64,000 nucleotides of DNA, taken from the NCBI GenBank assembly GCA_029168955.1, contig JAPDOI010001320.1:131209-195208 (forward strand), in the 5' to 3' direction. The notes beneath the pieces were generated by a model that made no database searches, was not told the origin of the DNA, and was given only the letters and a program-made list of their open reading frames with translations. The stretch comes from Aplectana chamaeleonis (taxonomy: Eukaryota > Nematoda > Chromadorea > Rhabditida > Cosmocercidae). Shown here in pieces: positions 62,748-64,000 of this stretch (position 1 is its first letter; each line of letters begins with the position of its first letter). The position numbers were made by a program, and so were the translations under genes.

Positions 62748-64000
62748 GGGGGTGTGTATACAAGTCTGTTGGTACCTGCTCGTTGGTGCCCCTGCTTCTA
62801 CTGAACCCAGCAGACGTTTGGAAGGAGTGTACACAGGGAACGTTCGAGCGATATAGCGTGCACAACTATATCGCGAAAGTATCCCGCACATTGCATAGGA
62901 AGGTGTTGCCGTCCGGCACAAACTAAGGCCTCTGGTCCATAACACCGCTTAGGATCCGTACCCAGGGAGTCATGGAGTCTTTGGCCACAAGCCTGAATTT
63001 CGCCACCCTGAACTGTCGATCGCTGTCGAGTGATATCCAAAAAACTTCGCTATCAGACTTCTGAGCTATTTCCATGCACCAGTTTGCTCGCTTTGCAGAA
63101 AGAAACCCGCCTCAAGAGATAGACCCGTCATCAGCGTCGGAGAATTTACACCATCTACTGCGGTAACGCTGACGATAGGAGAGTGGGAGGCTGTGCAATA
63201 GCTGTAAGGAAGGGATTTCAATGGTATGGTCAAGGAGGTTCGGCTCAACGTCGTGTCCGGAATGCTATTCGTACGACTGCCCCGGGATCACCAGAGGATT
63301 CAATCTGTGGATAGTGAGTGCTCATGCGCCCACTGAAACCGCCGAAGACAATTCGAAGGATGCGTTTTATGAGGAACTCAATACGTTGCTGGCCAGGGAT
63401 ACCTTTGTCAACATGCTGTTGTCGTGGGGATTGACGCAAATGCGAAGATGGGACTCTGATCAGGAATCCGAAAGTACTCGGTAAATGGATTTCTACCCAG
63501 TGGAGCAAACATCGGACAATGGCTACACGCCTTTTCGACTTTTGTGAACGCAGTGGTCTGATTATTGCATCGACGTTCAAGAGGAGATCATCGCCGCCAT
63601 CAGCTTACGTGGCAGGGACCAACCCGGCTATCTCCAGAGAGAAGAGCAGCGGAAGCGGAAGATGACAACTTTGAAACTACAGCTTGACTATGTCCTGACT
63701 GAGGAATATTCCAATGGTATCGGACATTCGAAGATCTAGAGCTGCCAGTGGGATGTCGCATTCGATCTTCCTGGATCTACCGTCCTGTTCTGTTGAACTT
63801 CACTGCGAGGATTCATAAGAAGGAAGCGAGGGACTCCAGCCTCTCCAGAGGATTGACACATGACAAGTCTCAGAGATGAAAGAGTGCAGAAGAGAATTTT
63901 CCGACAACTGCGTTTCTATTCACATCGAATTACGGACTAAGAAGAAACTTTTGCACGACGCGGGATTCTTTTGTCAAGTGCATCCAGGACGCTTCGAAAG
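62748..64000 (+). mobile_element. RTE-type retrotransposon, copy 2 (cut by the window edge)
   Basis: The same element as copy 1 begins at the same base (GGGGGTGTGTATACAAG), after the same satellite junction (one extra A in the left flank at 62,735-62,747). It is followed through the endonuclease region to GACGCTTCGAAAG at 64,000, equivalent to about 58,922 in copy 1. Sharing both the element and the junction means the pair arose by duplication of the locus, not by two insertions, or is an assembly duplicate. Substitutions are few compared with indels. Confidence 0.88.
62972..64000 (+). pseudogene. RTE endonuclease pseudogene, copy 2, partial
   Basis: The ATG at 62,972 corresponds to 57,944 in copy 1. 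Recognisable segments are LNCRSLSSDIQKTSL, a Glu-containing QKETRL near 63,100, WIVSAHAPTETAEDNS near 63,305, and WQGPTRL near 63,620. They lie in changing frames. At two places copy 2 keeps the in-frame homopolymer (CTACCCAG near 63,495 and GACTTTTGTG near 63,537) where copy 1 has lost a base, so the copies have partly independent errors or mutations. The reverse transcriptase lies beyond the window. Confidence 0.8.

Larger units (their letters stand above)
61745..64000. other. Insertion-rich, probably unpolished sequence
   Basis: From about 61,745 small extra bases appear every 15-40 bp, for example CCTTTGGGAACTTCCTCGAGG where the upstream copy has CCTTTGAACTTCCGAGG. The RTE start to the window end (62,748-64,000) is 1,253 bp against 1,192 bp for the matching part of copy 1, a net gain of 61 bases (about 5%). 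Insertions dominate and strike both satellite and retrotransposon, as raw single-molecule reads would show. A short cleaner stretch lies at about 62,110-62,640. Gene calls in this part are unreliable. Confidence 0.8.

Overview
The window is almost entirely satellite DNA. A 60-bp tandem monomer, about 50% GC and always in the same orientation, fills positions 1-57,730 (about 960 copies) and 60,906-62,747 (about 31 more). The only unrelated sequence is a 3.2-kb non-LTR retrotransposon of the RTE type (APE-like endonuclease plus reverse transcriptase) at 57,731-60,905, and the first 1.25 kb of a second copy that runs off the right edge (62,748-64,000). I see no host gene, RNA gene, CRISPR array or bacterial-type feature. 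The endonuclease/RT protein resembles the RTE family that is abundant in clade V strongylid nematodes, particularly hookworms. The most likely source is therefore a parasitic nematode genome assembled from long reads; this is inference from family resemblance, not a proven identification. I do not recognise the satellite.

The monomer has a well-kept core: GTGGTGGGACCAC, then CCTACCTGTTGCATATTG, then CCTTTAAACTTTC. A short hypervariable tag of about 5 nt just before TATGGATC (GAGGC, AAAGC, ACAGT, ATTGT, GACGT, GCCGT, CCGGTG, ATCGT) defines monomer families. The order of these families builds higher-order repeats (HORs). From about 1 to 19 kb a 12-monomer, 720-bp HOR dominates, with at least eight complete copies, and is itself carried in larger tandem duplications (1,980 bp and 840 bp). 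From about 29 to 47 kb the array is a mosaic of duplicated blocks of 0.4 to 1.1 kb, copied at offsets of 1.08, 3.66, 3.90, 4.21, 4.98, 6.49 and 10.57 kb. One 865-bp block shows a single mismatch to its partner. From about 47 to 57.7 kb another set of families takes over, marked by GTTTAAAC- and GGATCC-containing monomers. Patches of diverged monomers recur at 12.9-15.6, 20.6-21.4, 27.8-28.6, 32.9-33.1 and 53.7-53.9 kb.

The retrotransposon sits inside one monomer, flanked by a 12-bp target-site duplication made of satellite sequence. Its open reading frame is dead: at least nine frameshifts, three in-frame stops and an internal deletion of roughly 120 bp in the RT fingers region. The second copy has the same left satellite junction, so the element plus 1.84 kb of satellite was duplicated as a 5,017-bp unit, or one locus was assembled twice. 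From about 61,745 to the end, the sequence carries an abrupt excess of 1-3-base insertions relative to its own upstream copies. This looks like unpolished long-read sequence rather than biology.

Long open frames across the satellite arise because 60 is divisible by three and the consensus lacks stops in two forward frames. I treat none of them as genes.
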